The notes below the pieces were generated by a model, which saw nothing but the letters and a program-made list of their open reading frames with translations, did not search any database and was not told the DNA's origin. 28,160 nt of DNA from assembly GCA_963577065.1 (NCBI GenBank), contig CAUYXJ010000036.1:1-28160 (forward strand), read 5' to 3'. Origin of the DNA: CAUYXJ01 sp963577065. GTDB lineage: Bacteria; Chloroflexota; Dehalococcoidia; Tepidiformales; Tepidiformaceae. Every line of letters begins with the position of its first letter. Position 1 is the first letter of the stretch. Both the position numbers and the translations under genes were made by a program. Positions 15,593 through 23,449 of the stretch are shown in pieces.

Positions 15593-15599
15593 TAGTCTA
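15593..15599. promoter_or_regulatory. Overlapping bidirectional -10 elements
   Basis: The palindrome GTAGTCTAC-like core gives TAGTCT on the plus strand (15593-15598), leading to the lipoprotein at 15628, and TAGACT on the minus strand (15594-15599), leading to the SDR gene at 15531. Polymerase could not occupy both at once, so the two genes may be expressed in competition. Confidence 0.35.
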
Positions 15600-15627
15600 C
15601 GTCCGAGACAGCCCCCGGAGGCGAGCG

Positions 15628-16917
15628 ATGCGCGCAGTGGCAGCTCTGATGATCGTAGTCGTGGCGGCGGCCTTCGTCGCCTGCGGTGGGGGAGGCCAGA
15701 GCGAGTTGGAGGTCGCCCTCGAGGAGCTCACGGCCGCGGGCCTCTCCGTCCTCGTGCTGCCGCCCGATCAGCTTGGTGAGATCGCGGAGGGATTCGTCAT
15801 CGATCCCGCCTCGGGCCCCGAGACGGCCGCCGAGTCCGCCGACGGCACCCTCGATCCGGACGACACGGCCGCCGACGTCAAGGCAAGGGGCCATATCGCC
15901 GGCTACGAATTGGCGCTCGAGGCTCAACCAATACCCGAGGACGGGGTTTTCCAGGTCGAGAGCTCGGTGGTGCTGTACGACGACGCCGGAGGGGTGGACG
16001 AAGCGCTGGACAAGTTGATCGAGGACGTGGAGCGCTTCCGAGGCGAGGTTGTGGATGGCGCGGAGTTCATCGGATCGGCCGAGTTCGACGCGGGCGAGCG
16101 CGGCGATCGCCGGGTCGGCCTGACGCTCGAAGTGGCCGTCCCCGATACCGACATCCGCGTCTACGGGATCTTGATCGCGTTTCGGATCGGCAGGCTCGGG
16201 GCGAGCGTCAGCATCACGAGCCTCGATGACGCCGATCGCACGGCCGACGCGAAGGTGCTCGCGGAACGGCTGGAGACCCACATTCGGGCCGTGCTGCTGG
16301 GCGAGATCGCGGCTACCGTTGTGCCGATTCCCGAGGAGGACGACGGCGGCCACGACGTCACCACGGCCGACCCCCCGCCCGGCGTTCCCGATCTCTCGTC
16401 CCTCGTTCTCGGCGCAGACGACCTGCCCGCGGGCTTCGTCCTGGATCGGGAGGGTTACGACTCGGATCCGTCGGGCGAGGCCGAATACGTCCGCGACTTC
16501 GAGGCAGAGAGCGGTTCAGTCGAGATCGGGACGAGCCGCATCGCGACGATCCAGAGCGGGGCGATCCTCTTCGCGTCCGAAGCCGAGTCCCTCGTCTTCC
16601 TGACCACCATCGATTCGCTTTTCGCGTCCGAGGACGCCGTTGAAGTCGTGTTCGGGGCGGCGTTCGCGGAGGAGGGACTCACGCAGACCGAGCTCGAGTC
16701 GGAGCGGATCGAGTTGGAGGTGGGTGAGGGCGGAGTCGCGCTCATAGCGCGCGGAGAGACCCGCTTCGGGAAGTTTGCCTTCGCGTTCATCGTGTTCCGC
16801 GAAGGTCCCTACGTGGGCAACCTCATCGTCGTCGGGGTCGCGGACGGTTTCCGTGTCGCCGACGTCGGGCGGCTCGCGGAGTTGATGGTGGCGCGGATGG
16901 CCTCGGCGCCCCGCTAA
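15628..16917 (+). CDS. Lipoprotein with two related domains, function unknown
   Basis: ATG 15628 has GGAG 7 nt upstream. The 429-residue product begins with a lipoprotein signal peptide (MRAVAALMIVVVAAAFVACG), with Cys19 as the lipidation site. Two related halves follow: about 30-210 (LPPDQLGEIAEGFVIDP..., ...YGILIAFRIGRLGASVSITS) and about 245-425 (LGADDLPAGFVLDREGYD..., ...FAFAFIVFREGPYVGNLIVV). Both pair an opening 'L...DLP-GF' with a closing hydrophobic strand pair. They are joined by an acidic Pro-rich linker near 230. I do not recognise the family. The protein is anchored outside the cytoplasmic membrane. Its stop overlaps that of the convergent DUF3052 gene. Confidence 0.85.
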   Translation: MRAVAALMIVVVAAAFVACGGGGQSELEVALEELTAAGLSVLVLPPDQLGEIAEGFVIDPASGPETAAESADGTLDPDDTAADVKARGHIAGYELALEAQPIPEDGVFQVESSVVLYDDAGGVDEALDKLIEDVERFRGEVVDGAEFIGSAEFDAGERGDRRVGLTLEVAVPDTDIRVYGILIAFRIGRLGASVSITSLDDADRTADAKVLAERLETHIRAVLLGEIAATVVPIPEEDDGGHDVTTADPPPGVPDLSSLVLGADDLPAGFVLDREGYDSDPSGEAEYVRDFEAESGSVEIGTSRIATIQSGAILFASEAESLVFLTTIDSLFASEDAVEVVFGAAFAEEGLTQTELESERIELEVGEGGVALIARGETRFGKFAFAFIVFREGPYVGNLIVVGVADGFRVADVGRLAELMVARMASAPR

Positions 16918-17336
16918 CGCTTCCGCGTCTTCGGGCGGTCTTCGCGCCGATAGACGAAGCGCAGGCCCGACCAGGTCTCGTCGATCGCACAGACCTTGTT
17001 GTCGACGAGCCCCTGGCTGAGGCCGCACTCCCGTACGAGCCCCTCATGCAGGTCCGTCGCGACCCCGGAGGCCTTCTTGGGCCAGGCGATCCAGAGCCCG
17101 CCGGCGAAGTCCAGCGCCGCCTTCAGCGCAGCGAACCGCCCTTCCAGGAGGTGCGCCTCTTTCGTGAAGAAGACGATGACGTCGAGGGGTGGGCTGGCGA
17201 GGGGCGCACGCCGCACGCCCAGCGGCAGTTCGCCGAGGGTGGCGTCGAAGTCGTCGGGAGCGCCGAGCAGGCAGAGGGCGTGCCCCTCCTTGATGCCGAG
17301 CTTCTTCGGCAGGGGCGTCCCGGAGTAGCCGGCCAC
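16914..17336 (-). CDS. DUF3052 family protein
   Basis: A 140-residue soluble protein beginning MAGYSGTPLPKKLGIKEGHA, the characteristic N-terminus of DUF3052, with LWIAWPKKASG further on. GTG 17336 was chosen over GTG 17342: it gives the standard MAGYSGTPL start and lies 7 nt after a TAGACT hexamer, as in other leaderless genes here. The other GTG would be only 1 nt from that hexamer. The biochemical role of the family is unknown; it is widespread in Actinobacteria and Chloroflexota. The C-terminus is basic (REDRPKTRKR). It converges with the lipoprotein gene with a short overlap. Confidence 0.88.
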   Translation of the reverse strand: MAGYSGTPLPKKLGIKEGHALCLLGAPDDFDATLGELPLGVRRAPLASPPLDVIVFFTKEAHLLEGRFAALKAALDFAGGLWIAWPKKASGVATDLHEGLVRECGLSQGLVDNKVCAIDETWSGLRFVYRREDRPKTRKR

Positions 17337-17343
17337 GGGCACG

Positions 17344-17349
17344 AGTCTA
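17344..17349 (-). promoter_or_regulatory. Probable -10 element of the DUF3052 gene
   Basis: TAGACT on the minus strand, 7 nt (CGTGCCC) upstream of GTG 17336. This spacing decides the start codon in favour of the second of two in-frame GTG codons. Confidence 0.45.
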
Positions 17350-17381
17350 GCGGGCGAGTTCCGCGGGCCGGGGGCCGGAGG

Positions 17382-17387
17382 TATCCT
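17382..17387 (+). promoter_or_regulatory. Probable -10 element of the tRNA-Pro gene
   Basis: TATCCT, 11 nt before the first base of the mature tRNA. Confidence 0.45.
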
Positions 17388-17398
17388 GTGGGCTCGGT

Positions 17399-17475
17399 CG
17401 GGGTGTAGCTCAGCCTGGTAGAGTGCTTCGTTCGGGACGAAGAGGTCCCCAGTTCAAATCTGGGCACCCCGACCA
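17399..17475 (+). tRNA. tRNA-Pro (anticodon CGG)
   Basis: A complete 77-nt cloverleaf. The acceptor stem is CGGGGTG/CACCCCG with discriminator A and encoded CCA (17473-17475). The D arm contains AGCCTGGTA. The anticodon stem CTTCG/CGAAG encloses the loop TTCGGGA, with CGG at 17433-17435. The T arm is CCCAG-TTCAAAT-CTGGG. It reads CCG, a common proline codon at this GC content. The overall sequence closely resembles bacterial tRNA-Pro(CGG). Confidence 0.97.
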
Positions 17476-17497
17476 GCCCCTTTTGCTTGTTGATGTG

Positions 17498-17522
17498 CGG
17501 ACCGGCGGCGGTGCCCGGTCCG
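17498..17522. terminator. GC-rich hairpin downstream of the tRNA
   Basis: CGGACCGG (17498-17505) pairs perfectly with CCGGTCCG (17515-17522) across a 9-nt loop, 22 nt after the tRNA. There is no T-tract after it, though TTTT precedes it (17481-17484). It may end transcription of the tRNA or protect its 3' end. Confidence 0.4.
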
Positions 17523-17589
17523 AATGCTTCGGGCCTGTGGACTTGGTGCGCAATTGCTGCGGTCCCCAGTCCCGCGGACTAGATTCGAG

Positions 17590-18036
17590 TTAGCTGCCCG
17601 AGAGCCGCCCCGGGAGGCGGCTGAGCGCCTTCGCGAGCCCTGCGCGGGCCTCCTTGGCGACGGCCTTCAGCTCCGGTTCGTCGATGATGTTGAGCAGCGC
17701 CACGGGGTCTACGGCCTCGACGAGGACGCCGTCCGCGGTCTCGCGGATGACCACGTTGTAGGGCGTGAGGAGGCCGATCTCGCGGTTGGCTTCGAGGGCG
17801 CGATGGGCGAGCGGCGGGTGGCAGGCGCCGAGGATCACGAACGGCTCCAGCGTCTCGCCGAGCTTCGCGTGCAGCGTGGCGCCGAGATCGATAGTCGAGA
17901 GGATTTCGAATCCCTGCTCGTGCAGCGCTTCACGCGTGCGGGTCTGCGCTTCGAGCATGTCGTAGGGCAGGTGCCGCCGGAGGGAGAAGCCGTCCTCCTC
18001 GACCGTTTCTGTCGTGCCTGTGCCTGCTTCGGTCAT
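17590..18036 (-). CDS. DUF302 domain protein
   Basis: A 148-residue soluble protein starting at ATG 18036. The DUF302 pattern is clear: TREALHEQGFEILSTIDL, LHAKLGETLEPFVILGACHP, ALEANREIGLLTPYNVVIRE, then VLVEAVDPVALLNIIDEPEL. The single Cys in GACHP and the LLTPYNVVI strand are typical. The family forms a TT1751-like alpha/beta fold of unknown biochemical role, sometimes linked to metal or redox stress. The gene lies 92 nt downstream of larC on the same strand, with a hairpin between, so read-through from larBC is possible but not assured. Confidence 0.88.
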   Translation of the reverse strand: MTEAGTGTTETVEEDGFSLRRHLPYDMLEAQTRTREALHEQGFEILSTIDLGATLHAKLGETLEPFVILGACHPPLAHRALEANREIGLLTPYNVVIRETADGVLVEAVDPVALLNIIDEPELKAVAKEARAGLAKALSRLPGRLSGS

Positions 18037-18066
18037 ACGTCTCACCCGTTGGTTCTGTCGTGCGAA

Positions 18067-18086
18067 GGGCGATGCCCTGATCGCCC
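18067..18086. terminator. Hairpin between larC and the DUF302 gene
   Basis: GGGCGAT (18067-18073) and ATCGCCC (18080-18086) form a perfect 7-bp stem with a 6-nt loop, 43 nt past the larC stop in the direction of transcription. No T-tract follows, so termination or attenuation is only a suggestion. Confidence 0.3.
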
Positions 18087-18128
18087 GCCTCGGAGTCTGC
18101 CCCGTTCGGGGGTGGCTCGCTAGGGCCT

Positions 18129-19328
18129 TCAAGCGCCGTCGGGGGGGCGAGCCGCGTCCGCCAACTCGCGTTCCAGCTGGCGCTGGACTTCGAGGGCCGC
18201 GCGGCCGTGGCGCTGCGCGAGGGCGGCAATGTCGTCGGGCTCGGGGGTCGCTCGCGCGACGCCGAACCAGCTGCTGCGCTTCACCCGCACGCTGCCGAGC
18301 GAGGAGGCGAAGGGCTCAATCGTGCGGTCCGCCTCGAAGCGTTCGTAGGGGGTGGTGCGCACGCCCAGCGTCGTCGTCTCCTGCGCGAAGATTGCGGCGA
18401 AGCGGGCTTCTTCGCCCGCCGCCACGAGCGCGCAGAGCTTCGTCGCAGGGCGCGCCTTCTTCATCCCGATCGATTCGGTCCAGGCGTCGCGCGCGCCCGC
18501 CCCGAGCAGGCGCTCGCGAGCGAGCGCGATCAGGGTCGCGGGCATGTCGTCGATGTTCGCCTCGAGCAGGGTCAGCGCGCGGGTTGAGGGCACAGCCCCG
18601 GCGTCCTCAGGTACCTCGCCGACGAAGATGCGGAGGGCGTTGGGGCGATCGGCGGGGTCGAAGCGGCCGGCGCCGACGCCGTGGCGGCGGGGGGTGATGG
18701 TGGTGGGGCCGGGCGCGGCCACGGCGGCGAGGATCGCGGCTCCCGTGGGCGTGACGAACTCGTGGGCCGCCTCGACGAAGCGCAGCGCGAAACACGCGCG
18801 TTCGAGGATGGCGGCGGCCGCGGGGCCGGGGCTGGCGGGGATGGCGCCGTGGGCCGAACGCGTGATCGTGCCCGCCCCGACGGTCACGACGGGACAGTGA
18901 GCCTCGGCGATGTCGAGGTCCTCGAGGGCGAGCATCGTTCCGACGATGTCGATCACGGCATCGACACCGCCCGCCTCGTGGAGCGCGGGCGTTTCCGTGC
19001 GATGAGCGCTGGCTTCGCCCGCGGCAAGCGCGGCGACAGCCGCGAGGGAGCGTTCGGTGACGCGCTCCGGCAGGCCGGCTTCGACGATGAGCGCCTCGAT
19101 CTCTGGAGGCTGGAACGTGTGCTCCTCCGAGACCACGACGTCCACGTGGAGCGCTTCGAGCCCGGCCCGTTGAACGCGCTCGCTGCGTAACCTGAATGGG
19201 GGCAAGCCGAGCCGCTGGAGCCCTTCGAGGACGCGCTCCTGGGAGGCGCCCGCGTCGAAGAGCGCCGCCAGCGTCATGTCGCCGGCGATGCCGGAGAAGC
19301 AGTCGAAGAGCGCCCGCCGCGGGCTCAC
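18129..19328 (-). CDS. larC: Nickel pincer cofactor biosynthesis protein LarC
   Basis: The 399-residue protein starts at GTG 19328. The N-terminal signature LFDCFSGIAGDMTLAALFDAG and the block HEAGGVDAVIDIVGT are diagnostic of LarC, as is the later EANIDDMPATLIALARERLL. LarC inserts nickel into the pyridinium-dithiocarboxylate mononucleotide, using CTP, in the last step of nickel-pincer nucleotide synthesis. In Lactiplantibacillus plantarum the protein comes from two overlapping frames joined by programmed frameshifting; here both halves are in one uninterrupted frame. The GTG overlaps the larB stop as GTGA. No larE or lactate racemase (larA) gene lies in the window. Confidence 0.95.
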   Translation of the reverse strand: MSPRRALFDCFSGIAGDMTLAALFDAGASQERVLEGLQRLGLPPFRLRSERVQRAGLEALHVDVVVSEEHTFQPPEIEALIVEAGLPERVTERSLAAVAALAAGEASAHRTETPALHEAGGVDAVIDIVGTMLALEDLDIAEAHCPVVTVGAGTITRSAHGAIPASPGPAAAAILERACFALRFVEAAHEFVTPTGAAILAAVAAPGPTTITPRRHGVGAGRFDPADRPNALRIFVGEVPEDAGAVPSTRALTLLEANIDDMPATLIALARERLLGAGARDAWTESIGMKKARPATKLCALVAAGEEARFAAIFAQETTTLGVRTTPYERFEADRTIEPFASSLGSVRVKRSSWFGVARATPEPDDIAALAQRHGRAALEVQRQLERELADAARPPDGA

Positions 19329-20083
19329 GGTGCGGTGAGCGCGAGCCGGTTGATCGTCGCCGCGAGATAGCCGGCCCCGAAGCCGTTGTCGATGTTGACG
19401 ACGCTTACGCCCGTGGCGCAGCTGTTCAGCATCGTGAGGAGGGCTCCCAGCCCTTCGAACGCGGCCCCGTAGCCGATCGACGTCGGCAGGGCGATCACGG
19501 GGTTCGCGACGAGCCCACCGAGCACACTGGGGAGGGCGCCGTCCATCCCCGCGGCAACCACGATCGCGTTCGCGCAGCGCAGCGCGGGGAGCTGCTTCAG
19601 GAGCCGGTGCAGGCCCGCCACGCCGATGTCGTAATGACGCGTGACCTGCGCGCCCATCATCCGGGCCGTGATCGCGGCCTCTTCGGCCGCCGGCAAATCG
19701 GCGGTGCCGGCGGTGACGATGGCGACGCTCCCGCAGGCGGGGAGCGGGTTGGGGTCGAGCCAGGCGCAGCGCCCATGCTCGTCGTGCTCTATCGCGGGCA
19801 GTGCCTCCCGGAGGGCGTGAAGCTGGGCGTCGTCGATGCGGGTCACGAGCAGGCGCCGCGCTTGGGCGAAGATGCGCTCGCCGATCGTGGCGACCTGGGC
19901 CGGCGTCTTGCCGATCGCGAGCACGACCTCAGGCAGGCCATCGCGGAGGGCGCGGTGGTGGTCGAGCGTGGCGAAGCCGAGCTCTTCCGCGGGGTCGACG
20001 CGCAGCCGTTCGGCCGCCTCCGCAGGGCCGACGTGGCCGGCAGCGACGGCCTCCAGGAGCGCGTCGAGGGAGGTCGAATCCAT
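19325..20083 (-). CDS. larB: Nickel pincer cofactor biosynthesis protein LarB
   Basis: The 252-residue protein starts at ATG 20083, chosen over longer frames because a TACACT hexamer lies 6 nt upstream. The N-terminal helical part includes ELGFATLDHHRALRDGLPEV. The C-terminal PurE-like carboxylase domain contains SVAIVTAGTADLPAAEEAAI, VAAGMDGALPSVLGGLV, PVIALPTSIGYGAAFEGLGA and a final VVNIDNGFGAGYLAA. LarB carboxylates the pyridinium ring of nicotinic acid adenine dinucleotide and releases AMP, the first step towards the nickel-pincer cofactor. It is followed by larC with a 4-nt overlap. Because larE is not adjacent, the sulfur-donating step must be encoded elsewhere if the pathway is complete. 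Confidence 0.95.
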   Translation of the reverse strand: MDSTSLDALLEAVAAGHVGPAEAAERLRVDPAEELGFATLDHHRALRDGLPEVVLAIGKTPAQVATIGERIFAQARRLLVTRIDDAQLHALREALPAIEHDEHGRCAWLDPNPLPACGSVAIVTAGTADLPAAEEAAITARMMGAQVTRHYDIGVAGLHRLLKQLPALRCANAIVVAAGMDGALPSVLGGLVANPVIALPTSIGYGAAFEGLGALLTMLNSCATGVSVVNIDNGFGAGYLAATINRLALTAP

Positions 20084-20089
20084 GGCCCG

Positions 20090-20095
20090 AGTGTA
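20090..20095 (-). promoter_or_regulatory. Probable -10 element of larBC
   Basis: TACACT on the minus strand, 6 nt (CGGGCC) upstream of the larB ATG. This implies a leaderless transcript. Confidence 0.45.
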
Positions 20096-20142
20096 GCGCA
20101 GGGCCGGTCGACGGCGAGGGCTAGCTGTCGCACCCTTGGGAG

Positions 20143-21114
20143 GTGCCGCTCCGCAGTCGCTTCGGCCTATTTGGTCTCGCGGTGATCCTGCTGATCGCCG
20201 GTTGTGCCGATGGCGGCGACGCTCAAAGCCGGTCGATCCAGGTACGGCTCGTGACGCCGGTCCCGCCGACGGCAACGGCCACCCCCGTTCCGGAGCCGAC
20301 GGCCACCGCGACTCCCGTCGAGGAACCGGAGCTCGTGCTCTCGGCGACGGAGCTGTTTCAGGGAGGGACGCTCCTGGTGTCGATCACGGGAGGGGTGGAG
20401 GCGGGGACGGCGGAGTTCCTGGGGCGCACCTACGGGCTAATCCAGGGCGCGCGGAGCAAGTACACCCTGCTCGGCGTGGGCGTGGCCGATCCGACGGGGG
20501 TGTACCCCGTCACCGTGACGCTCGTGCTGCCCGACGGCTCGACGAGGACGTTCGCCCGCGATATCACGGTGCTACCGACCGAATGGACCGTCGACTACAT
20601 CGAGTTCGTCGCGAGCGAGGGCGACCCCATCCTCGACCCCCAGGCGCGCGCCGACGAGGCGGCGCTCCTCGCCGAGACGCTTGCGCTGGAGACGCTCGAA
20701 AAGCTGTGGGCTGGCGCTTGGCTGCAGCCCGTCCAGGGCGTGCTCTCGGGCCGCTTCGGTGAGCAGCGTTCGTTCAACGGCGGGCCCGTCGGCGGCCACC
20801 ACGGCGGCACCGATTACGCCGCGGACGAGGGCGCACCCGTGATCGCGACCAGCGGCGGCCGCGTCGTCGTGGCGCGCCAGCTGGCCGTGCGCGGGAACAT
20901 GGTCATCATCGACCACGGTGGCGGCGTGCTCTCCGGCTACGCGCATCTGAGCACGTTCGCGGTCGCTGAGGGCCAGCTCGTCGACGCCGGGCAACTCATC
21001 GCCTTCGTAGGCAGCACCGGGCTCTCGACGGGGGCGCATCTGCACTGGGAGATGTCGGTCCACGGCATCCTCGTCGACGGGCTCCGCTTCATCGATGGCA
21101 GCAATGGCTTTTAG
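20143..21114 (+). CDS. M23-family peptidase lipoprotein (LytM-type)
   Basis: The 323-residue protein starts at GTG 20143. A canonical lipobox (LIAGC, Cys21) is followed by a Thr/Pro linker (TPVPPTATATPVPEPTATAT) and a middle beta domain (about 60-150). The C-terminal M23 domain (about 205-315) has HHGGTDY, carrying the first zinc His and Asp, and HLHWEM with the last His ligand; GYAHLS lies between them. The family cleaves peptide cross-links in peptidoglycan, and this one keeps the zinc ligands, so it is probably active. It is anchored outside the membrane. CACCCT lies 6 nt before the GTG, a weak -10 candidate. It heads an operon with the next two genes, which overlap in sequence. Confidence 0.92.
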   Translation: MPLRSRFGLFGLAVILLIAGCADGGDAQSRSIQVRLVTPVPPTATATPVPEPTATATPVEEPELVLSATELFQGGTLLVSITGGVEAGTAEFLGRTYGLIQGARSKYTLLGVGVADPTGVYPVTVTLVLPDGSTRTFARDITVLPTEWTVDYIEFVASEGDPILDPQARADEAALLAETLALETLEKLWAGAWLQPVQGVLSGRFGEQRSFNGGPVGGHHGGTDYAADEGAPVIATSGGRVVVARQLAVRGNMVIIDHGGGVLSGYAHLSTFAVAEGQLVDAGQLIAFVGSTGLSTGAHLHWEMSVHGILVDGLRFIDGSNGF

Positions 21115-21556
21115 CGTCCAGGCTGTGGGCATGCAGCTGGAGGTCGAGATCGAGGGGCAGGCGGCCGTTCCCCGGCTGCCCGGTGGCGGGGCGAACCTCG
21201 TCGCATTCATGTCTTTTGCGGGGGTGCGCGGCTTCGGTGCGCGCCATCCCCTGATCACGCTCTCCGAACGGGTCGCCGAGCTCGGGGTGCGGCTGGGACC
21301 GCTCACGACGTTCTACGAGCGGACCGCCGAGGACGCGATTGACGAGGCGAATCTGGAACGCGCCTGGCAGGCAGCGGCCCCCCTGGCGGCATCGCTCGCG
21401 GCCCTGGGCGAAGCCCTCGCCACCGACGAGCGCGCCGCCGCGCTCGCCCGCCGCGCGGAGGCGAGCGAACTCGCTGGGGAGGCTGCGGCGGCACTCGCAA
21501 CGATCGCGCCCGCGGCGGCCGCCGGTGGGCGCGTGCGCTTGACCTACGAGCTGTGA
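21104..21556 (+). CDS. Hypothetical protein, Ala-rich helical C-terminus
   Basis: A 150-residue protein starting at ATG 21104 (or ATG 21095, three codons upstream). It overlaps the end of the M23 gene by 11 nt and the next gene by 4 nt (GTGA). The N-terminal half has short strands (MQLEVEIEGQAAVPRLPGGG, NLVAFMSFAGVRGFG). The second half is long Ala-rich amphipathic helix (AWQAAAPLAASLAALGEALA) without membrane segments. I do not recognise it. Tight overlap on both sides indicates real translation within the operon. Confidence 0.65.
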   Translation: MAFSVQAVGMQLEVEIEGQAAVPRLPGGGANLVAFMSFAGVRGFGARHPLITLSERVAELGVRLGPLTTFYERTAEDAIDEANLERAWQAAAPLAASLAALGEALATDERAAALARRAEASELAGEAAAALATIAPAAAAGGRVRLTYEL

Positions 21557-22197
21557 TCCGCCGCCGTCGAGAGGCGATCAGGGCGCGCGAGCGCTGGCTC
21601 GCGGGGCCCCAGCGGCGGCTCGCGACCGCGATCGAGTCTCAGGCGGGAATGGCGGCGCTCTTCCCCCGGGCCGCTCGCATGATTGAACTGCTCGAGCTCG
21701 GACGCACTAGCCGCTACCTCGATGTCGGATTCGGGACGGGCGCCTTTGCCGAGCTCCTCTCGGCCCGCGCCGGCATGGCCACGGCGCCGATCCTCCTGGA
21801 CGTTACCGCCCGCGAGGGGCGGCCCGATGTGCTCGCCTGGCCGGAGCGGCTGCCCTTTCGGGATGGCACCTTTGACGCGATCACCGCTTTCCATGTGCTG
21901 CGCGGCCTGGATGACGATGCGGTACACGCCTTTGCGGAGGAACTCGCGCGCCTGCTCGCGCCCGGCAGTGCCGCGCTCGTGGTCGAGTTCGCACCCGTCC
22001 GCTGGCGGGCGCTTGACGAGCTTCACGGGCGCATCCTTGCCGGTGGCTGCGCTCAGGTGGACCTGCGCGGCTGGGGGCGCCTCGCCGCGCTGTTCACGGA
22101 ATGCGGCTTCGATGCGATCGATCTCGTCGAGCTTGGGCCATACGCGCTCCCGCCAGTGCCGCGCGTGTCCGTCCTCCTTCGCCGGAGACCCGCCTAG
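21553..22197 (+). CDS. Class I SAM-dependent methyltransferase
   Basis: The 214-residue protein begins at GTG 21553, overlapping the preceding stop as GTGA. A basic helical N-terminus leads into SAM-binding motif I YLDVGFGTGAFAELL (56-70), an acidic end of strand 2 (ILLDVTARE), and FDAITAFHVLRGLDDDAVH for the post-motif region. It ends in a short strand-rich part (PRVSVLLRRRPA). It belongs to the methyltransf_11/25-like group that modifies small molecules or lipids; the substrate is not evident. It is the third gene of the M23 operon and converges with alr, 9 nt away. Confidence 0.87.
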   Translation: MIRRRREAIRARERWLAGPQRRLATAIESQAGMAALFPRAARMIELLELGRTSRYLDVGFGTGAFAELLSARAGMATAPILLDVTAREGRPDVLAWPERLPFRDGTFDAITAFHVLRGLDDDAVHAFAEELARLLAPGSAALVVEFAPVRWRALDELHGRILAGGCAQVDLRGWGRLAALFTECGFDAIDLVELGPYALPPVPRVSVLLRRRPA

Positions 22198-22206
22198 GGT
22201 CGCAGG

Positions 22207-23382
22207 TCAGCCGGTCCCCTCGAGGAGGCCGGCGCGGTGGGCGAGCCGGGGGAGACGGGTGCCGAGCGAGGCGAGGATGTCCCAGCTGATCGTCTCGGCA
22301 GCGGTCGCGACCTCGTTGACGGAGATGGAATCGTCGCGCTGCGTGCCGATCAGGACCGCTTCGTCCCCAGCGACGGCTGCAGGCACGTCGGTCACGTCCA
22401 CGACGAAGTGGTCCATGCAGACGCGGCCGATGATCGCGCAACGCCTGCCGCCCACGAGCACCTGGCCGCGGTTCCCGAGCGAGCGGGGCCAGCCATCGGC
22501 GTAGCCGACGGGAACGAGGGCGATCCGCGACCGCCGCTGCGCTCGCCAGGTGAGGCCGTAGCTGACTCCCTCACCCCGCGCGATATCAGAAACCCGGGCC
22601 AGGCGTGCCTTCAGGCAGAGCAGAGGTGTGAGGCGCGGGCCTGGGGTGTTGTCCGGCAGGATGCCGTAGAGCCCTAGCCCCAGGCGGACCGCGTCGTAGC
22701 GCAGCTCCGGGCGGCGTAGCGCCGTTGAAGTGTTGGCGGCATGGCGGAGGGGCACCGGTCCGAGGCGTGCGAGGGCCGCCTCGAAGGTGGCCGCCTGGTC
22801 CGCGGAGAACGTGTCATCGCCTTCATCGGCGTTCGCTACGTGGGTCCAGAAGCCCTCGAGCGTGACGCCCGGCAGTGCGTGTATTCGTTCCGCGAGCCGT
22901 ACGGCTTCGGCGGGTGCGAGGCCGAAGCGGTGGAGGCCCGTATCGACTTTGACGTGTGCGCGAGCGGTGCTTCCGGGGGCCTCGGCGGCGGCCGTGGCCA
23001 GGGCTTCGGCGAGTGCGCGCGAATCGACCGTGAGCGCGAGGTCGTGCGCAATGGCCGCCCCTGCGTCTGCGGGGAAGGAGTGGCCGAGGATGAGAACCGG
23101 GCGGGTGACCCCGGCCGCGCGGAGGGCAATCGCTTCGCCCACGGAGACCACCGCGAAGCGCTCGACGCCTGCGCTTTCGAGGGCGGGCGCGACGAGCGCG
23201 GCGCCGTGGCCGTAGGCGTTCGCCTTGACCACGGCGAAGATCTCAGGCGCGCCGATTGCGCTGCGGAGGGCCTGCAGGTTGTCCGTGATCGCGTCGAGAT
23301 CGACCTCGATCCAGGCGTTGAGCGCGGCAGTAGCGGAGGTGAGGGGCTGGGGCGAGGCGGGTCGGGGGGTCTTCGCCGACAA
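22207..23382 (-). CDS. alr: Alanine racemase
   Basis: The 391-residue PLP enzyme makes D-alanine from L-alanine for peptidoglycan. The PLP lysine is Lys53 in AVVKANAYGHG. The second catalytic residue lies in GVSYGLTW (Tyr), with HVKVDTGLHRFG, NTSTALRRPE and GRVCMDHFVVDVTDVP as further family blocks. TTG 23382 is my start: AAAGGA lies 6 nt upstream and the protein begins just before the conserved WIEVDLDAITDNL. ATG 23442 is an alternative but lies upstream of the likely -10 element and has no ribosome-binding site. It diverges from the lytic transglycosylase, a pairing that makes sense for cell-wall metabolism. It is probably the essential biosynthetic copy, but another could exist elsewhere. 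Confidence 0.93.
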   Translation of the reverse strand: MSAKTPRPASPQPLTSATAALNAWIEVDLDAITDNLQALRSAIGAPEIFAVVKANAYGHGAALVAPALESAGVERFAVVSVGEAIALRAAGVTRPVLILGHSFPADAGAAIAHDLALTVDSRALAEALATAAAEAPGSTARAHVKVDTGLHRFGLAPAEAVRLAERIHALPGVTLEGFWTHVANADEGDDTFSADQAATFEAALARLGPVPLRHAANTSTALRRPELRYDAVRLGLGLYGILPDNTPGPRLTPLLCLKARLARVSDIARGEGVSYGLTWRAQRRSRIALVPVGYADGWPRSLGNRGQVLVGGRRCAIIGRVCMDHFVVDVTDVPAAVAGDEAVLIGTQRDDSISVNEVATAAETISWDILASLGTRLPRLAHRAGLLEGTG

Positions 23383-23432
23383 GCCGGTTCCTTTCCCGAG
23401 ACGAAGCCTGCTTTGACCCGTCCCCGAGAACG

Positions 23433-23442
23433 AGCCTAGCAT
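23433..23442. promoter_or_regulatory. Overlapping divergent -10 elements of alr and the lytic transglycosylase
   Basis: Minus strand TAGGCT (23433-23438) leads to a leader of about 50 nt ending in AAAGGA and TTG 23382 of alr. Plus strand TAGCAT (23437-23442) is 7 nt from GTG 23450 of the transglycosylase. The two share a CTAG core, as at 15593-15599. Confidence 0.4.
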
Positions 23443-23449
23443 CGGTGCG

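Noticed and set aside
15532..16353. N-terminal extension of the SDR gene
   Set aside because: The frame stays open upstream but is antisense to the lipoprotein gene; the SDR fold begins at ATG 15531 with a Shine-Dalgarno.
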